The notes beneath the pieces are model-generated. The model was not told the origin of the DNA, did not search any database, and saw nothing but the letters and a program-made list of their open reading frames with translations. A DNA stretch of 7,740 bases, from NCBI GenBank assembly GCA_017861475.1, contig JAGFXV010000056.1, forward strand, positions 1 to 7,740, read 5' to 3'. Below, piece after piece: positions 6,843 to 7,740 of this stretch. The translations under genes were made by a program, and so were the position numbers. The number at the start of each line of letters is the position of its first letter. Positions within the stretch are counted from its first letter, which is position 1. Origin of the DNA: Bacillota bacterium. Its GTDB lineage: Bacteria > Bacillota > Syntrophomonadia > Syntrophomonadales > Syntrophomonadaceae.

Positions 6843-6886
6843 ATATGATACAAATTTGATGGAATTCTGTGCACTCTTTGATACAA
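6843..6886 (+). promoter_or_regulatory. Array of four 11-bp direct repeats upstream of the carboxypeptidase gene
   Basis: Four 11-bp units start at 6843, 6854, 6865 and 6876. Their 7-bp cores are ATATGAT, ATTTGAT, TTCTGTG (degenerate) and CTTTGAT. The first and last units share the tail ACAA and all keep exact 11-bp register. The core and period match the repeats at 3944-3976 in front of the response-regulator gene, pointing to the same DNA-binding protein at both sites. The array begins 8 nt after the stop of the preceding gene, and its last unit overlaps the left arm of the terminator hairpin. Binding by the regulator encoded at 4029-4682 is inferred. Confidence 0.6.
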
Positions 6887-6926
6887 CCCTTTTGTAACAT
6901 GACGTTACAAAAGGGTTGTTTTTTAT
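6883..6926 (+). terminator. Strong intrinsic terminator ending the sensor operon
   Basis: A perfect 16-bp stem (6883-6898 pairing with 6904-6919) encloses a 5-nt loop ATGAC and is followed by T-rich DNA, TTTTTT then ATTT. It lies 47 nt after the last gene of the two-component operon and 50 nt before the carboxypeptidase start. It should largely separate the two transcripts unless it is regulated. Confidence 0.92.
6893..6900 (+). promoter_or_regulatory. Candidate extended -10 inside the terminator hairpin, for the carboxypeptidase gene
   Basis: TG followed by TAACAT (6895-6900, four of six matches to TATAAT) lies 8 nt beyond the last 11-bp repeat. That is close to the spacing between regulator box and -10 at PhoB-class promoters. 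No -35 consensus is seen. The remaining 50 nt before the gene offer no better -10. A start near 6907 would omit the left hairpin arm, so the transcript would not form the terminator. This is inference from position. Confidence 0.3.
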
Positions 6927-6930
6927 TTCA

Positions 6931-6959
6931 AAATTGCAGGACAACAAAGAGAAATTGCA
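6931..6959 (+). repeat. Pair of AAATTGCA direct repeats 21 bp apart
   Basis: AAATTGCA occurs at 6931-6938 and 6952-6959, a separation of two helical turns, immediately before the AAAGGAGG ribosome binding site of the carboxypeptidase gene. It may be a second regulatory site or chance in AT-rich leader DNA. Confidence 0.3.
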
Positions 6960-6975
6960 AAGGAGGCACCATATA

Positions 6976-7740
6976 ATGAGAAAGCAGGAACCTGAACAGA
7001 GAGGCAGAATATGCAGAAAAAGAAATAATAAGAACAGGCAAAAAATAGCCCGAGGTTTTGTAATTGTGATTTTGTGTTTGATTACATTTCTTATCGGAAG
7101 GGCATCGGCACATGGAAAAGATATGCAGAGTGCATCCGCCAGGCTAAACCAGGATAAGGCATCATTCGGGCAAATTAATAATGCACAAGTATCAGAAAAA
7201 GAAAGCACTATTAAATTAAATAAAAATATTGATGATAAACCGCAGGAAAACCAATCATCAGAGAGCACGCGGGGAAAAAGCCAATCGAAAGAGGATAATA
7301 ATATAACTTCAAAAGATGCATGGAATCTAATGCTAGTTAATAAATGGCATCCGATAAAAGAGAGCTTTCATGTTGATTTGACTCAATTGAAAGACGGACA
7401 AGCCATTGACGCGAGGGCATACCCGGATTTACAGGCTATGATGGACGATGCTCGTGCTGCAGGCTTATCTCCATATATCTGTTCATCATATCGAACAACG
7501 GAGAAGCAGACAATGCTCTATAACAATCAGATCAATAAATACAAGAAACAAGGATATTCAGAGGAAGATGCGAAAGCAGAGGCAGGAAAATGGGTTGCAA
7601 TACCGGGTACAAGCGAACACCAAATCGGTTTGGCAGTTGATATCGTGTCTATAAGCTATCAGGTGCTGGATAAGCATCAGGAGAATACCGCGGAACAGCA
7701 TTGGCTGAGGGAGAATTGTTATAAATATGGGTTCATTCTG
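6976..7740 (+). CDS. VanY-family (M15) D-alanyl-D-alanine carboxypeptidase, membrane-anchored (3' end outside window)
   Basis: A zinc D,D-carboxypeptidase expected to remove the terminal D-Ala from peptidoglycan stem peptides outside the membrane. The first 255 residues are present. A basic N-terminus (to about 24) precedes a hydrophobic segment at about 27-40. ASA at 43-45 could be a signal peptidase site, but a retained anchor is equally possible. A polar linker rich in S, N, Q, K, D and E follows (about 46-112). The catalytic domain then starts, with CSSYRT at 169-174 (R173) and the metal-binding signature SEHQIGLAVD at 213-222 (zinc ligands H215 and D222). WLRENCYKYGFIL precedes the cut. 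The third zinc ligand, in the usual WH motif, would lie beyond 7740. ATG 6976 is chosen for AAAGGAGG (6959-6966), 9 nt before it. The terminator and repeat array upstream suggest its own promoter under the neighbouring regulator. VanY-family membership does not by itself indicate glycopeptide resistance. Confidence 0.93.
   Translation, partial: MRKQEPEQRGRICRKRNNKNRQKIARGFVIVILCLITFLIGRASAHGKDMQSASARLNQDKASFGQINNAQVSEKESTIKLNKNIDDKPQENQSSESTRGKSQSKEDNNITSKDAWNLMLVNKWHPIKESFHVDLTQLKDGQAIDARAYPDLQAMMDDARAAGLSPYICSSYRTTEKQTMLYNNQINKYKKQGYSEEDAKAEAGKWVAIPGTSEHQIGLAVDIVSISYQVLDKHQENTAEQHWLRENCYKYGFIL

Noticed and set aside
6840..7268. Minus-strand open frame of 142 codons opposite the carboxypeptidase start
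   Set aside because: Cysteine/phenylalanine/leucine-rich composition typical of the complement of a lysine-rich coding strand. It runs through the terminator hairpin and has no recognisable motif.
7448..7654. Plus-strand 68-codon frame within the carboxypeptidase gene
   Set aside because: Out-of-frame shadow of the catalytic domain that contains the SEHQIGLAVD zinc motif.
4029..7740. Complete vancomycin-resistance operon
   Set aside because: Only a regulator, a kinase, an unknown protein and a VanY-family enzyme are present; no ligase or precursor-remodelling gene is visible in the window.
1..7740. CRISPR arrays, tRNA or rRNA genes, known riboswitches
   Set aside because: No regularly spaced long repeats, cloverleaf-like segments or recognisable aptamer cores were seen in the non-coding stretches.

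Overview
The window looks like a chromosomal segment of an anaerobic, low-to-moderate GC Firmicute, probably Clostridia or a Peptococcaceae/Negativicutes-like lineage. The reasons are a ferredoxin-dependent indolepyruvate oxidoreductase, strong AGGAGG-type ribosome binding sites, an OmpR/VanS-type two-component system, and a VanY-family D,D-carboxypeptidase typical of Gram-positive envelopes. The genus cannot be fixed from the sequence alone. All credible genes are on the + strand.

Left half (2-3572), housekeeping and metabolism. The window opens inside iorA (C-terminal thiamine-pyrophosphate domain plus two [4Fe-4S] motifs). It is followed 4 nt later by iorB; together they form the enzyme that oxidises aryl-pyruvates (from aromatic amino acid transamination) to aryl-acetyl-CoA and reduces ferredoxin. 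Next come a small NADPH-dependent FMN reductase-like flavoprotein and an iron-sulfur 23S rRNA m5U methyltransferase (RlmD/RumA family). Gaps are short (4, 50 and 31 nt) with no terminator between genes, so they may be co-transcribed as far as the hairpin at 3598-3627.

Junction (3573-4028), no intact gene. It holds that terminator, a decayed IS3-type insertion sequence (orfA start MKKGRFTEEQM, then an early stop), an imperfect hairpin, and a promoter region with three 11-bp tandem direct repeats built on the core CTTTGAT.

Right half (4029-7740), an envelope-sensing module. An OmpR-family response regulator, a two-transmembrane sensor kinase and an unrecognised membrane-anchored extracytoplasmic protein are packed with a 3-nt gap and an ATGA overlap, so they form one operon. 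It ends at a 16-bp perfect-stem terminator. Beyond it a membrane-anchored VanY-family D-Ala-D-Ala carboxypeptidase starts and runs off the window.

The most interesting signal is an array of four 11-bp units at 6843-6886, just upstream of the carboxypeptidase. It uses the same core (A/C)TTTGAT as the array in front of the regulator gene. One-helical-turn tandem repeats are the usual layout for OmpR/PhoB-type regulators. The simplest reading is that the regulator controls both its own operon and the carboxypeptidase. The second array overlaps the left arm of the terminator, and a candidate -10 lies inside the hairpin. Transcripts of the sensor operon could therefore stop exactly where an independent, regulator-driven transcript of the carboxypeptidase begins. 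No D-Ala-D-Lac/D-Ser ligase or other vancomycin-resistance gene is visible, so glycopeptide resistance is not shown.
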